Source of the DNA: JBHEMK01 sp046262635
GTDB taxonomy: Bacteria; Actinomycetota; Thermoleophilia; Gaiellales; Gaiellaceae
Direction of reading: 5' to 3'
NCBI GenBank assembly: GCA_046262635.1
Contig: JBHEMK010000072.1
Coordinates: 1-6,230, forward strand
Length of the DNA stretch: 6,230 bases
The notes beneath the pieces are model-generated. The model saw only the letters and a list, made by a program, of their open reading frames with translations. It searched no databases and was not told the origin of the DNA. Below, piece after piece: positions 5,787 to 6,230 of this stretch (position 1 is the stretch's first letter; every line of letters begins with the position of its first letter). The position numbers were made by a program, and so were the translations under genes.

Positions 5787-6230
5787 TCAACCCTTGGGCG
5801 CGAGCAGGCGGTTGAGGCTGCCGTGGCGGTTGGCGTCATAGGTGTTTCCGTCTTGCCAGAGGCGCCAGATGATGCGCAGCCAGGCGCGGCCGAGGATGCG
5901 GAGTGCGTGGGGGTGGTCGTGGCCTCGGGCGCGGGCGCGTTGGTAGATGTCGTTGGCCCCGGGGTTGTGTTTTCGGCTGCTGTCGGCGAGGACGCTGACG
6001 GCGTCGCGGAGGTTGTTGTTGCAGGCCCAGCGGAAGCAGGCGACTTTCTTTTTGCCGGACTCCACGGCGACGGGTGCTTGGCCGGCGATCGCCTCGAGCG
6101 AGACGCTGGTGCGCTGCCGGGTTCTGTTGTCGCCGATCTCGGCCAGCAGCTCGGCCGCGGTGACGACGCTCTTGGAGTCGTGGAAGAGCGAGAGGAAGAT
6201 CTCACCTTCGTGGTGGGCGCGGACGGCGCC
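5776..6230 (-). mobile_element. IS110-family insertion sequence, one end only
   Basis: The minus-strand transposase fragment fills this stretch and continues past the window edge. At most 11 bases separate its stop from the dppD stop, so the element's end must lie within or very near 5776-5786. IS110 elements lack long terminal inverted repeats, and none is seen. Because there is no room for a bridge RNA downstream of the transposase gene, this should be an IS110-subgroup element with its noncoding RNA upstream of the gene, beyond base 6230. The left edge given here is approximate. Confidence 0.7.
5787..6230 (-). CDS. IS110-family transposase, C-terminal part (5' end beyond window)
   Basis: The 147 visible residues are the C-terminal domain (transposase IS116/IS110/IS902, Pfam Transposase_20) of a DEDD-type IS110 recombinase. 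Landmarks counted from the window edge are G-E-I-F-L-S-L-F-H-D (9-18), A-A-E-L-L-A-E-I-G-D (25-34), G-Q-A-P-V-A-V-E-S-G-K (50-60), A-C-F-R-W-A-C (64-70) and A-R-A-R-G-H-D-H-P-H-A (98-109) followed by R-I-L-G-R-A-W. S58 in the V-E-S-G-K motif is the likely catalytic serine known for this family. The RuvC-like N-terminal domain lies outside the window. There is no frameshift or stop within the visible part, so the gene may be intact. An internal GTG at 6065 is not the real start, since family-typical sequence continues upstream of it without a break. Confidence 0.93.
   Translation of the reverse strand, partial: GAVRAHHEGEIFLSLFHDSKSVVTAAELLAEIGDNRTRQRTSVSLEAIAGQAPVAVESGKKKVACFRWACNNNLRDAVSVLADSSRKHNPGANDIYQRARARGHDHPHALRILGRAWLRIIWRLWQDGNTYDANRHGSLNRLLAPKG

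Noticed and set aside
4261..5790. Long minus-strand open frame opposite dppC and dppD
   Set aside because: Antisense shadow; no recognisable motifs, while the plus strand encodes an intact ATPase and permease.
5772..6230. Plus-strand frame open from ATG 5772 to the window end
   Set aside because: From 5787 it is the same-register mirror of the transposase gene and has no ATPase motif; only its first codons may be a dppF remnant.
1..6230. tRNA, rRNA or CRISPR array
   Set aside because: No cloverleaf-like or rRNA-like segments, and no regularly spaced direct repeats were seen on reading both strands.

Overview
The window is very GC-rich, with G/C at nearly every third codon position. Only one clear gene start is ATG; the others are GTG, TTG and one apparent CTG. 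Genes are packed with 4-base stop/start overlaps. Two starts look leaderless, with a TAnnCT hexamer six bases upstream. Together with an F420-type LLM oxidoreductase and a TIGR04076 protein, this suggests a high-GC actinomycete, perhaps a soil Thermoleophilia (Solirubrobacterales-like) lineage. That placement is inference; there is no rRNA or marker gene to confirm it.

Layout. (1) Bases 29-1414, + strand: a candidate promoter, a possible 7-codon Arg-rich mini-ORF, a 50-codon ORF of unknown function, a TIGR04076-family protein and an LLM-class flavin/F420 oxidoreductase. Each stop overlaps the next start by one NTGA. (2) Bases 1484-2473, - strand: an M19 (membrane dipeptidase-type) metallopeptidase, convergent with the LLM gene. 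(3) Bases 2491-2840, + strand: a small protein gene divergent from the dipeptidase, whose reading frame breaks near 2535-2545. (4) Bases 2853-5775, + strand: three tightly coupled genes of a peptide/dipeptide ABC importer, two permeases (DppB- and DppC-like) and one ATPase (DppD-like). (5) Bases 5787-6230, - strand: the C-terminal half of an IS110-family transposase, cut by the window edge. It begins exactly where the second ATPase gene, dppF, would be expected.

How the genes fit together. The dipeptidase and the importer, on either side of a 17-bp divergent start region, form a plausible peptide scavenging module: import of short peptides, then cytoplasmic hydrolysis. No substrate-binding protein gene is visible and the second ATPase appears to have been cut off by the IS110 element after about five codons, so the importer is probably incomplete or depends on parts encoded elsewhere. 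The TIGR04076/LLM pair looks like a separate small redox operon whose substrate cannot be told from sequence.

Most noteworthy: the IS110 junction with the putative dppF start; the leaderless Arg-rich mini-ORF coupled to its downstream genes, which recalls the known cysteine-responsive coupled uORFs of actinobacteria; a CTG start with a good ribosome-binding site; and the frame break in the small gene upstream of dppB. There is no clear sign of a wholly new defence or mobile system.
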